Below the pieces are notes generated by a model. That model searched no databases and was not told where the DNA came from. It saw only the letters and a list, made by a program, of their open reading frames with translations. Below, piece by piece: positions 1-9,029 of a stretch of 64,000 nt of DNA; the stretch's first letter is position 1; each line of letters begins with the position of its first letter. Source of the DNA: Alphaproteobacteria bacterium (GTDB lineage: Bacteria; Pseudomonadota; Alphaproteobacteria; UBA8366). Location of the stretch: contig WHUA01000001.1 of assembly GCA_009377445.1 (NCBI GenBank), positions 966,725 to 1,030,724 of the forward strand, in the 5' to 3' direction. The translations under genes and the position numbers were made by a program.

Positions 1-170
1 CCAGCGCCGGGCGGCCTCTGATGAGACGGGGCAGGGGAAGATTGGTATCGGACATGGGCCGCATTGGACGGCGGATCGTGCGCGAGGGCAATGGCGAATA
101 TTGCCGTGCCTCGCGCGGCCGGCGGCGATGCGCTAGGATTCTCGGAAGCCCTGGCCAAGGAGACGAGATA

Positions 171-1658
171 ATGGAGCCCTGCGATCTTTCGGCGACGGAA
201 CTCAGGCGGTTGATCGGCGAAAAGCGTCTCTCGCCGGTCGATCTGCTGGAAAGCTGCATTCGGCGCATCGAAGCGACGGATCCCCTGCTCAACGCCTTCG
301 CCGTGCTGTGCCTCGATCAGGCGCGGGATGCCGCCAAGGCTGCCGAATCCGCCGTGATGCGGGGCGAGCCGCTGGGTCCGCTGCACGGCCTGCCCGTCGC
401 CATGAAGGAGTCCTATCATGTCGCAGGCATGGCGACGACGCAGGGCTTTCCGCCATGGAAGGACCGCATCGCCGCAGAGGACGATTGCACAACGGCGGCC
501 ATCCGGCGCGCGGGCGCCGTCATCCTCGGCAAGACGAACGTGCCGGAGCTGCTGCAAGGTCTCGCCAGCCGCAACCGCCTGTTCGGCACGAGCCGCAATG
601 CGCATGACCCCGCGCGCTCGTCGCTCGGCTCATCGGGCGGATCGGGCGTGGCGCTGTCCGCCTCGATGGCGCCGCTGGCGAGCGGGTCGGACACCGGCGG
701 CAGCATCCGCGGTCCGGCCGCCGCGAACGGCGTCTGCGGCCTGCGCCCTACGCCGGGGCTGGTGGCGCATGACGAGCACATCCATGCCTTCAGCCCGTCG
801 AGCGTGCGCGGCCCGATGGCGCGCAGTGTCGCGGACACGCAGCTCTTCCTTGCCGGCATGGTTGAAGGCGACGGCCCCGACCCGTACCGGTATCCGGTTT
901 CTTCCGACGCGGTGCTTGCGGTATCCGCGGCGGACCTCAAGAGCCTTCGCGTCGCCGTCTCCTGCGACCTCGGCTTCGTGAAAACCGATCCGGCGATGCG
1001 GTTGTCTTTCGAGGAGAAAGTGAAGCGGATCGAGCCGCTGTTCCAAAGCGTGGAATGGCGCGACCCGCCGCTCGGCGAGATCAACCGGGCCTACTGGATC
1101 CTGCGGCCGCTCAAGTTCTTTCCGGGACTGGTGGAAATGTACAAGAAGGACCCGCCCAGCGTGACGGAGTACAAGCGTGTCGACTTCCGCCGCGCCTTCG
1201 CGCAGAGCGTCGAGGACGTCGCCTGGGCGCAGGCCGAGCAGACCCGGGTCTTCCGCAGGCTGCGCGACTTTTTCCGGGAATTCGATCTGCTGATCGTTCC
1301 GGGGCTGTCCAATCTGCCGCTCACGCTCGCCGAGGTCGACCGGCGCGAGCAGGCGATGCGCGAGGAGAACGACCGCTGCGCGCCCGACGAATACGACTTC
1401 TCGTCCGACGCCGGCCGCGGCACGGTCAACGCCGCGTTTACGCTGACGGCACACCCGGTGCTGACGGTCACGGCGGGGCGCGGCCCGGCAGATATGCCGT
1501 TCGGGCTCAACCTCGTCGGCCCGTTCCGCGGCGATCTCGAATTGCTGGCGATGGGGCTGGCGCTCGAAAGGTTCACGGCGGAGGATGCGGAGCTCGCGCG
1601 GCCGATCCCGGATATTGCGGCCCTGGCGCGCGCGGCGCAGAAGACCGCCGCCGAATAG
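171..1658 (+). CDS. Amidase (GatA/amidase-signature family)
   Basis: Protein MEPCDLSATELRRLIGEKRLSPVDLL... with amidase signature GSSGGSGVALSASMAPLASGSDTGGSIRGPAAANGVCGLRPT; ATG at 171 preferred over the longer ORF start at 21. Confidence 0.93.
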   Translation: MEPCDLSATELRRLIGEKRLSPVDLLESCIRRIEATDPLLNAFAVLCLDQARDAAKAAESAVMRGEPLGPLHGLPVAMKESYHVAGMATTQGFPPWKDRIAAEDDCTTAAIRRAGAVILGKTNVPELLQGLASRNRLFGTSRNAHDPARSSLGSSGGSGVALSASMAPLASGSDTGGSIRGPAAANGVCGLRPTPGLVAHDEHIHAFSPSSVRGPMARSVADTQLFLAGMVEGDGPDPYRYPVSSDAVLAVSAADLKSLRVAVSCDLGFVKTDPAMRLSFEEKVKRIEPLFQSVEWRDPPLGEINRAYWILRPLKFFPGLVEMYKKDPPSVTEYKRVDFRRAFAQSVEDVAWAQAEQTRVFRRLRDFFREFDLLIVPGLSNLPLTLAEVDRREQAMREENDRCAPDEYDFSSDAGRGTVNAAFTLTAHPVLTVTAGRGPADMPFGLNLVGPFRGDLELLAMGLALERFTAEDAELARPIPDIAALARAAQKTAAE

Positions 1659-1669
1659 CGCGGTCCGCC

Positions 1670-1939
1670 TTATCCTCCGGAAAGCGCCTGCATCACGAAA
1701 ATCTCGTCGTCCGGCGCGACCGGGTCGGTCAGGCGGTCGCGGTCGCGGACCGCGGCGCCGTTGACGAAGATGTTGACGTGCTTGCGCAGGCAGCCCTGGT
1801 CGTCCAGCAGATAGGAGCGCAGCTTCGGATTTTCTGCGAAGGTTGCGTCGAGAATCGTCCGGACGCAGTCGCCCGATACCGTGGTGGCGGGGCAGTCCAG
1901 ATGGCGCTGCAGGTTATTGGTGAAACTGACGCGTGGCAT
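1670..1939 (-). CDS. MoaD/ThiS-family sulfur carrier-like protein
   Basis: 89 aa from MPRVSFTNNLQRHL..., internal KHVNIFVNG and C-terminal ALSGG (di-glycine end), typical of MoaD/ThiS fold. Confidence 0.8.
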   Translation of the reverse strand: MPRVSFTNNLQRHLDCPATTVSGDCVRTILDATFAENPKLRSYLLDDQGCLRKHVNIFVNGAAVRDRDRLTDPVAPDDEIFVMQALSGG

Positions 1940-2104
1940 CTTCCCGCGACTCTGCCTCCGCCGGGCGGGATCGGCAACACTCCCTCGTCGCCGCACCCGG
2001 TGCGTGATATCACAATTTCGTGATCGTTGGCCCATTGCCCCATTTGCGCTATAATACTCTGGAATGATTAGAAAATATCTCCGCGGCTGGGTGACACAGC
2101 AACT

Positions 2105-2185
2105 GTAGCCCGGATGCAGCGGAGCGAAATCCGGGATGCGTTCGTGGGGAAAACCCCGGATTGCGCTCCGCTCCATCCGGGCTAC
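2105..2185. repeat. Palindromic REP-like intergenic element
   Basis: gtagcccggatgcagcggagcgaaatccggg ... cccggattgcgctccgctccatccgggctac inverted repeat with short loop. Confidence 0.8.
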
Positions 2186-2237
2186 TGCTATGTGTTACGC
2201 TTCACGCAATCGACGCGGCAGAACGGGAGGAACGCGC

Positions 2238-3041
2238 ATGATGGACAGGACGCGGAATGCGGTGCTCGACAAGTTGCGGGCCGGAGAGGTGGTGCTCGGT
2301 CTCTCTGTACGGATGGTCAGGTCGGGAGAGATCGCCAAGATCGCCAAGGCCTGCGGCCACGACTGGATCTTCATCGACATGGAGCACAGCCCGCTCACCC
2401 TGGAGAAGGCCGTCGAGATATCCGTCGCCGCCCTCGACACCGGCATCACGCCGATCGTCCGCGTGCCGGGCCACGAAGCCTTTCATATCTCGCGCGTGCT
2501 CGACGGCGGGGCGATGGGCGTCGTCGTGCCGCATGTGAACACGGCAGAGGAAGCGCGCCGTGCCGTCGACGCCTGCCGCTATGCGCCGCTCGGGCATCGG
2601 TCGGCGATGGGCGGCTATGTCCAGCTCGGCTTCGAGAGCCTGCCGATCAAAGAGGCGAGCGGGTTCATGAACGAGCATACGCTGCTTGCCGTCATGATCG
2701 AAACGCCCCAGGCGGTCGAGAATGTCGAGGAGATCGCCGCGGTGCCCGGCATCGACGTCGTCTACATCGGCAGCAACGACCTGCTGATGGAAATGGGGAT
2801 GCCGGGACAGTTCGAGCACCCGGCGCTGGAGAAGGCGGCGCGCCGCATCATCGACGCGAGCTTGGCCAACGGCAAGTTCCCGGGCATCGGCGGCATCCGC
2901 GGCGCGGAGATGGCGGAGAAGTTCGTCCGCATGGGCTCGCGCTTCCTGACGACCCACAGCGATCTCGCCTTCATGATGGAGGCGGCGACGGCCCGCGCCA
3001 AGCTGCTGCGGGGCGCAGTAGCCAAGGCGCGCGGCAAGTGA
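2238..3041 (+). CDS. HpcH/HpaI aldolase/citrate lyase family protein
   Basis: MMDRTRNAVLDKLRAGEVVLGLSVRM...FIDMEHSPLTLE...PIVRVPG...GVVVPHVNT...IETPQAVENVEEIAAVPGIDVVYIGSNDL. Confidence 0.92.
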   Translation: MMDRTRNAVLDKLRAGEVVLGLSVRMVRSGEIAKIAKACGHDWIFIDMEHSPLTLEKAVEISVAALDTGITPIVRVPGHEAFHISRVLDGGAMGVVVPHVNTAEEARRAVDACRYAPLGHRSAMGGYVQLGFESLPIKEASGFMNEHTLLAVMIETPQAVENVEEIAAVPGIDVVYIGSNDLLMEMGMPGQFEHPALEKAARRIIDASLANGKFPGIGGIRGAEMAEKFVRMGSRFLTTHSDLAFMMEAATARAKLLRGAVAKARGK

Positions 3042-3045
3042 CGGC

Positions 3046-3792
3046 CTAATACGTCGCGCGGCCGCCGGAGATGTCGAACACGGCGCCGGTGGTGAAGCTG
3101 TTCTCGCGCGAGACGATCCAGGCGATCAGGGAGGCGATCTCGCCGACCTCGACGAAGCGGTTGCGCGGAATCTTCGACAGCATGTACTGGATGTGCTCTT
3201 CGGTCATCTGGTCGAAGATCGGCGTGCGCGCCGCCGCCGGCGTGACGCAGTTGACCGCGATGTCGTAGCCGGCGAGCTCCTTGCCCAGCGACTTCGTCAG
3301 CGCGATCACGCCGCCCTTCGATGCGCTGTAGGCGGCGGCGTTCGGATTGCCTTCCTTGCCGGCGATGGACGCGATGTTGCAGATCCGGCCGTAGCCGCGC
3401 TGCCTCATGCCGGGAACGACGGCCCGGTTGACGTAGAATGTGCCGTTGAGGTTGATATTTATGACCCTCTGCCATTCCTCGATCGGGTAGGCGTCGACCG
3501 TCGTATTCATCCCGGCGATGCCGGCGCTGTTGACGACGATGTCGACCGGGCCGATCTCTATCTCCGTCTTCGCCAGTACGCGCTCTATGGCGGCGGGATC
3601 GGTGATGTCGACGGCGAAGGCGGCGGACTTTCCCTCGAGCTTCTTCGCTGCTTCGGCGGCACGCGCGCCGTCCATGTCCCAAATGGCGACGCTCGCCCCT
3701 GAACGGCAGAGCCGTTCCGCCACGGCGAAGCCGATGCCCTGCGCTCCGCCGGTGACGACGGCCTTCTGTCCGTTCAGGTCGATCGCGTTCAT
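3046..3792 (-). CDS. SDR-family NAD(P)-dependent oxidoreductase (FabG-like)
   Basis: GGAQGIGFAVAERL, NSAGIAG, YSASKGGVIALTKSLGKELA motifs. Confidence 0.94.
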   Translation of the reverse strand: MNAIDLNGQKAVVTGGAQGIGFAVAERLCRSGASVAIWDMDGARAAEAAKKLEGKSAAFAVDITDPAAIERVLAKTEIEIGPVDIVVNSAGIAGMNTTVDAYPIEEWQRVININLNGTFYVNRAVVPGMRQRGYGRICNIASIAGKEGNPNAAAYSASKGGVIALTKSLGKELAGYDIAVNCVTPAAARTPIFDQMTEEHIQYMLSKIPRNRFVEVGEIASLIAWIVSRENSFTTGAVFDISGGRATY

Positions 3793-3817
3793 CCGGTTTC
3801 TCCTGTCCGAATCGATG

Positions 3818-4420
3818 TCAGAATATCGGCTTCGTCTCCGCCATAGCCGGCCGCTGCATCATCTTCTCGAACCACGCCGCCAACTTCGGCCTGCCGTTGC
3901 GCCAGTCGTCGTCCGCGTGCCGCCAGTCGGCGTAGCCGAGCGAGGCGACGGTCGTGATGCTGCCCATGTGGACCTTGCCGTCGTATTTGGGGAGGAGCTT
4001 CTCGAGCTCGTCATAGGCGCGCTTGGCGCGCTCCGCTTCCTTCTTGATCTCGCCGGGCGACTGTTCGCCCGCATCGCGACGCTTTTCATGCGAGCGATGG
4101 AACAGCGAGTCCATGAGTAGCGAGGCGACGCCTTCGACCTGCAGCGCGACTTCCCGCTCCTTCTTGTCCTTCGGGTACAGCTTGCCGCCGGACGCCTCGT
4201 CGAGGTAGCGCGCGATGATCAGGGATTCGATCAGGAAGTTGCCGTCGTCGGTCAACAGGGCCGGCACCTTCGCGCCGGGTCCGTTCTGCAGCAGTGTCGT
4301 CAACCGCTCCTTCGGGTCCGCGAGGTTCACTTCCTCGACCTTGCCGGCGAGGCCGGCCTCCCGGATCGCCATGCGCGGGCGGCGGGCATAGGGCGAATTG
4401 CCACTGAAAAACAGCTTCAT
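3818..4420 (-). CDS. Glutathione S-transferase family protein
   Basis: MKLFFSGNSPYARRPRMAIREAGLAGKVEEVNL...VPALLTDDGNFLIESLIIARYLDE; start at 4420, shorter than the listed ORF. Confidence 0.9.
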   Translation of the reverse strand: MKLFFSGNSPYARRPRMAIREAGLAGKVEEVNLADPKERLTTLLQNGPGAKVPALLTDDGNFLIESLIIARYLDEASGGKLYPKDKKEREVALQVEGVASLLMDSLFHRSHEKRRDAGEQSPGEIKKEAERAKRAYDELEKLLPKYDGKVHMGSITTVASLGYADWRHADDDWRNGRPKLAAWFEKMMQRPAMAETKPIF

Positions 4421-4592
4421 GGGGTGCTCTCTCCTGGGTTGTCCCTGCGGCAGATGCGTTGCCGGCATGCGGACAAAATACGCCAAGCCGCGACAGCCGC
4501 CAAATCCAGTCTTGGGCTGGGCGGCGCCCTTGCGCGTGACACCGGAAGTCGCGGTGCTATGCTTCCGTCCGGCACGCGCATGGATACGGGGC

Positions 4593-6104
4593 TTGGGCAT
4601 CATCGGAAAATCGACGGTGGGTTGGGGGCTGCTTCCGCTTCTGATGCTGGCTGCGGGCATCGGCGCGGCGGCGGCGGAGGAACCGAAGCCGGTCGTCGTC
4701 GGCTCCAAGAAGTTCACGGAAGCGATAATCCTGGGCGATGCCATCGCGGGCCTGCTGCAGGCGTCGGGGACGGCGGCGCGCCATCGCCCGGAACTGGGCG
4801 GCACGCGGATTCTCTGGAACGCCCTGCTGACCGGCGAGATCGATGCCTACGCCGAATATACCGGCACGATCGCGCGCGAGATCCTCGCGGGCGAAGGGCT
4901 TTCCAACGCGGAAGATATCCGCAACGCCCTGATACATCGCGGCATCCGCATGACGGCGCCGCTCGGCTTCAACAACACCTACGCGATCGGCGTCCGGCGC
5001 GACATCGCCGCGGCGCGCGGCCTCAGGACCATTTCCGACCTCGGGCGGAACCCCGATCTCGCCTTCGGCTTCAGCAACGAGTTCATGGACCGCGGCGATG
5101 GCTGGCCCGGCCTGCGGGCGCGTTACGCGCTCGCGCTCGAAGGCGTGAGGGGGCTCGACCACGATCTCGCTTATCGCGGAATCCGGTCCGGCGACCTGGC
5201 GGGGACCGACGTCTACACGACCGACGCGGAGATTGCCGCCTATGACCTGGTCGTGTTGCAGGACGACCGGGATTATTTCCCGTCCTACGAGGCCGTCATT
5301 CTGTATCGCGCGGAGCTGTCCACGCGCTCGCCCGAGGCGGTCGCGACGCTCCACCGCTTCGAAGGGCGCATCGATGCGGACCGGATGCGTCGGATGAACG
5401 CGGCGGTGAAGCTCGAGGGCGCGACGGAGAGCGCCACCGCCGCGCGGTTCCTGGAAACGTCCTTCGGGGTCTCGATCGATAGCGGCAAGGCCGGCTTGCC
5501 GCAACGCCTCCTGCGCACGACGGCGGATCACCTGACGCTGGTCGCCGTCTCGCTGCTGGCGGCGATCGTCGTCGCGCTGCCGCTCGGCGTCCTGGCGGCG
5601 CGGCAGCCGCGGCTGGGGCAGGTGGTGCTCGGCGTGACCGGAATGATCCAGACGATCCCGGCGCTGGCGCTGCTCGTCTTCATGATCCCGCTGTTCGGCA
5701 TCGGGACCCTGCCCGCGATCGTCGCGCTGTTTCTCTACAGCTTGCTGCCGATCGTGCGGAACACGCACGCGGGATTGGCCGACATCGAGCCTTCGGTCCG
5801 GGAGTCGGCGGAATCGCTGGGCTTCCCGCCTACCGCCCGGCTCTGGCTCGTCGAGCTGCCGATCGCGGCACGGCCGATCCTTGCGGGGATCAAGACCTCG
5901 GCGGTCATCAACGTCGGCACGGCGACGCTCGGCGCGCTGATCGGCGCGGGCGGCTACGGCCAGCCGATCCTCACGGGCATCCGGCTCGACGACACGGGGC
6001 TGATTCTGGAGGGCGCGATTCCGGCCGCGGTGCTGGCGCTGGCCGTCCAGGGCGGCTTCGAATTATCCGAGCGGGTCTTCGTCTCGCGCGGGCTCAGGCT
6101 CTGA
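4593..6104 (+). CDS. OpuC/glycine-betaine-type ABC transporter, substrate-binding domain fused to permease domain
   Basis: N-terminal VVVGSKKFTEAIILGDAIAGLLQ... (OpuAC-like SBP) followed by BPD permease domain with EAA-like loop AESLGFPPTARLWLVELPIAARPILAGIKTSAVINVGTATLGALIGAGGYG. Exact start uncertain (TTG 4593 or downstream GTG). Confidence 0.88.
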   Translation: MGIIGKSTVGWGLLPLLMLAAGIGAAAAEEPKPVVVGSKKFTEAIILGDAIAGLLQASGTAARHRPELGGTRILWNALLTGEIDAYAEYTGTIAREILAGEGLSNAEDIRNALIHRGIRMTAPLGFNNTYAIGVRRDIAAARGLRTISDLGRNPDLAFGFSNEFMDRGDGWPGLRARYALALEGVRGLDHDLAYRGIRSGDLAGTDVYTTDAEIAAYDLVVLQDDRDYFPSYEAVILYRAELSTRSPEAVATLHRFEGRIDADRMRRMNAAVKLEGATESATAARFLETSFGVSIDSGKAGLPQRLLRTTADHLTLVAVSLLAAIVVALPLGVLAARQPRLGQVVLGVTGMIQTIPALALLVFMIPLFGIGTLPAIVALFLYSLLPIVRNTHAGLADIEPSVRESAESLGFPPTARLWLVELPIAARPILAGIKTSAVINVGTATLGALIGAGGYGQPILTGIRLDDTGLILEGAIPAAVLALAVQGGFELSERVFVSRGLRL

Positions 6105-6137
6105 TATAGTGACGGCATCGATGGATGCAGGTGCCTC

Positions 6138-6551
6138 ATGAACGACGACGATCTATACGACGCCGGTATGGCCGTCCGGCGAAAGATCCTCGGCGACGCG
6201 CATGTCGACCGCGCGGCTGCCCGGACCTCGCCGCTGACCAAGGAGTTTCAGGACCTCATCGTCCGCTACGGCTGGGGCGCGATCTGGACCCGGCCCGGGC
6301 TCGGCCACCGCGAACGGCGTCTCCTCGTCATCGGTACGATGATGGCCATCGGCCGGTGGGAGGAGTTCGACATGCATGTGCGGGCGGCGCTGGAAAGCGG
6401 CTTCCCGCTGGCCGAAGTGAAGGAGGTCGTCATGCAGCAGGCGATTTACTGCGGGGTCCCGGCCGGGAATACGGCCTTCCACCATGTCGAGCGCCTGGTC
6501 GAGGAGCTGACCGCCAAGGGCGTCAGGGTCAACGGCGACGGATCTTCTTGA
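6138..6551 (+). CDS. Carboxymuconolactone decarboxylase family protein (PcaC-like)
   Basis: GLGHRERRLLVIGTMMAIGRWEEFDMHVRAALESGFPLAEVKEVVMQQAIYCGVPAGNTAFHHV. Confidence 0.9.
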   Translation: MNDDDLYDAGMAVRRKILGDAHVDRAAARTSPLTKEFQDLIVRYGWGAIWTRPGLGHRERRLLVIGTMMAIGRWEEFDMHVRAALESGFPLAEVKEVVMQQAIYCGVPAGNTAFHHVERLVEELTAKGVRVNGDGSS

Positions 6552-6669
6552 ACAGGTTGTTTTGCCTGGGGTATGGATTGCCGCGCCGAGCGCTTTCCGT
6601 TCCTGCGCGGCGGCGCTATTCTCGGGCTTCGCACGGTTCCGCCCCTCTTTCCGAATGGAGGACTATCCC

Positions 6670-7569
6670 ATGGCCGGTCTAACGGGCCTCATTTGCCCCA
6701 ATCTCACGCCGTTTGAAAAAGATCTGTCGATCGCGATGGACCTCTATATCGAGCACGCGCAGCGCATGCTCGCCGCCGGCTGCTCCGCGCTGGCGCCCTT
6801 CGGGACGACCGGCGAGGCGCTCTCCGTCGGCATGGACGAGCGCATGGCGACGCTCGAGGCCATGGTGGATGCGGGTATCGACCCGGCAAAGCTGGTGCCC
6901 GGCACCGGCCTCACCAATCTGGAGGATACCGCGAAGCTCTGCCGGCATGCGATCGACGTGAAGTGCGCCGGCGTGATGGTGCTGCCGCCCTTCTACTACA
7001 AAGGCGTGTCGGACGAGGCGCTGTTCCAGTATTTCTCCGCGCTGATCGGAACCGTCAACTCGCCGGCTCTCAAGATCTACCTCTACCATATCCCGCCTGT
7101 GGCCCAGGTGCCGGTGAGCGTCGAGCTGACGGCGCGGCTCGCCAAGGCCTTTCCCGGAGCCGTGGTCGGCATCAAGGACAGCTCCGGCGACTGGAACAAC
7201 ACCAAGCGCCTGCTGACGGAGGTAAAGGGCATCGCCGTCTTCCCGGGCTCGGAAAACCCGCTGGTCGAGGCGCTGGCGCTGGGCGCGCCCGGCTGCATCA
7301 GCGCGACGGCCAACATCAACGCCGAGAACATCATCCGCTGCTACAAGGCGGCGGGCACGCCGAAAGCGGCTGAGTTGCAGGAGCAGATCCGCGCCTACCG
7401 CCTGCCGTTCCAGGACATGGGCGCAATCCCGGCGCAGAAATGGATGCTGGCGCACCAGACCGGCGAGCCGCGCTGGAAGATCGTGCGCCCGCCGCTGCTG
7501 CCGCTGTCGGACGAGCGCGGCAAGGAGCTGCTGAAGCGTCTCGAGACCGTGCTGGAGCCGGCGGCGTAA
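6670..7569 (+). CDS. Dihydrodipicolinate synthase (DapA) family aldolase
   Basis: LICPNLTPFEKD, FGTTGEALSVGMDER, YLYHIPPV, VVGIKDSSGDWNN; GGAGG ahead of ATG 6670. Confidence 0.92.
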   Translation: MAGLTGLICPNLTPFEKDLSIAMDLYIEHAQRMLAAGCSALAPFGTTGEALSVGMDERMATLEAMVDAGIDPAKLVPGTGLTNLEDTAKLCRHAIDVKCAGVMVLPPFYYKGVSDEALFQYFSALIGTVNSPALKIYLYHIPPVAQVPVSVELTARLAKAFPGAVVGIKDSSGDWNNTKRLLTEVKGIAVFPGSENPLVEALALGAPGCISATANINAENIIRCYKAAGTPKAAELQEQIRAYRLPFQDMGAIPAQKWMLAHQTGEPRWKIVRPPLLPLSDERGKELLKRLETVLEPAA

Positions 7570-7572
7570 GGC

Positions 7573-7677
7573 TAGAGCAACCTTCGTCCTATCGGACGCA
7601 GATAAGCTGCTCTAACCTTTTAAGATAGATCAATTTACCTGCAATCAGGTGACTCCACCTGATTGCAGATTGATCTA
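7573..7677. repeat. Composite palindromic intergenic element (two hairpins), at convergent gene ends
   Basis: TAGAGCA...TGCTCTA (7573-7579/7608-7614) and TAGATCAATttaccTGCAATCAGGTG-actc-CACCTGATTGCAgATTGATCTA (7626-7677). Confidence 0.75.
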
Positions 7678-8340
7678 GCCGGTGGCAGGTATGCGGACCC
7701 AGCGCTCGAGCGCGCGGACGAGCATAGACGCGCCCAGGCTCATCGCCAGGAAGAACAACCCGACGATCGTGATCGGCTCGATATAGCGGAAGCTTTCCGA
7801 GCCGATGATCTTTGCGCGCTGCATCAGCTCGACGACCGCGATGGCGGACAGCAAGGGCGTGTCCTTGAACATCGCGATAAGGTAGTTTCCGAGGGGCGGC
7901 ACGATAGCCGGGATCGCCTGCGGCAACACGATGTGGCGAAATGCCTTCAGCGGCGTCAGCCCCAGAGCGGTTGCCGCCTGCCATTGTCCTTTTGGCACGG
8001 CGTCGATTCCCGCCCGAAAGACTTCCGACGTATAGGTCCCATAATGGATTCCGAGCGCGACTATCCCCGTCGCGAGCCCCGGCAGGATGAGACCGTACTC
8101 GGGGAGCACGTAGAAAATGAAATAAAGCTGGATCAGCAGCGGCGTGCCGCGTACGGCTTCGATAAAGACGGCCGCCGGCGCAGCGATCGCGCGTCGTCGG
8201 CTGCGCCGCAGCAGCGCAAGGAAAAGCCCGAGCACGATGCTGATGGCGAATCCCGCCGCAGTGACGCCGAGCGTCAGCAACGCAGCTTTGGCTAGAACGG
8301 GTAGAATTTCGAGGGCGAATATCCAATCGATGCGCATCAC
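7675..8340 (-). CDS. ehuD: Polar amino-acid/ectoine-type ABC transporter permease (EhuD-like)
   Basis: HAAT/PAAT permease: EAVRGTPLLIQLYF, ALGLTPLKAFRHIVLPQAIPAIVPPLGNYLIAMFKDTPLLSAI; downstream of ectD in the same operon. Confidence 0.78.
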   Translation of the reverse strand: MMRIDWIFALEILPVLAKAALLTLGVTAAGFAISIVLGLFLALLRRSRRRAIAAPAAVFIEAVRGTPLLIQLYFIFYVLPEYGLILPGLATGIVALGIHYGTYTSEVFRAGIDAVPKGQWQAATALGLTPLKAFRHIVLPQAIPAIVPPLGNYLIAMFKDTPLLSAIAVVELMQRAKIIGSESFRYIEPITIVGLFFLAMSLGASMLVRALERWVRIPATG

Positions 8341-8996
8341 ATACCTTCGCGCGCCGGCATGTGTCGGCCGTAGAGGCGCTCCAGCCCACGTGTGCAGGCA
8401 ACGATGAAAAGCGCGAGCGATCCATAGATTACCAGCACCATCGTGAATATCTCGGTTGTCCGGAAAGTCGCCTGATTGAGCTGGTACGCACGGAACGTGA
8501 GATCCGATACCGTAATGAGAGAGACCAGCGACGTCCCCTTGAGAAGCTCGATCACCAGGTTGCCCCAGAGCGGCAGCATACGCAGGAGCGCCTGCGGCAG
8601 GACGATGTGGCGCATGACCTGAAAACGGGTCAGCCCCAGCGCCGCGCCGGACGCATTCTGACCTGAGGGGACAGCCAAAACCGAGCTACGCACCACCTCG
8701 CTGCCATAGGCGCCGATATTGAGGCCGAGGCCCAGCACAGCCGTCTGGAAGGGTGTCAGCGTTATGCCAAAATGCGGCAGCACGAAAAACAGCCAGAATA
8801 GCTGCACAAGAAGCGACGACCCGCGAAACAGCTCGACATATATGGCTGATACGCCGCGCAACGCGGTCGAACGGGATAGTCGGGAGAGGCCGGTGGCAAA
8901 TGCGATAAGCACTGCGATCACCGCCGCGGCGACGGTGATTTCGACGGTTACGCGCGCGCCGTCGAGCAGGATGGGGAGGAATTCGAACATCGGCAC
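8337..8996 (-). CDS. ehuC: Polar amino-acid/ectoine-type ABC transporter permease (EhuC-like)
   Basis: VELFRGSSLLVQLFWLFFVLP, ALGLTRFQVMRHIVLPQALLRMLPLWGNLVIELLKGTSLVSLI; 4-nt ATGA overlap with the next gene. Confidence 0.78.
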   Translation of the reverse strand: MPMFEFLPILLDGARVTVEITVAAAVIAVLIAFATGLSRLSRSTALRGVSAIYVELFRGSSLLVQLFWLFFVLPHFGITLTPFQTAVLGLGLNIGAYGSEVVRSSVLAVPSGQNASGAALGLTRFQVMRHIVLPQALLRMLPLWGNLVIELLKGTSLVSLITVSDLTFRAYQLNQATFRTTEIFTMVLVIYGSLALFIVACTRGLERLYGRHMPAREGM

Positions 8997-9029
8997 TCGC
9001 TCTCGGGATCTGTCGGATGGTGTTGCCGC

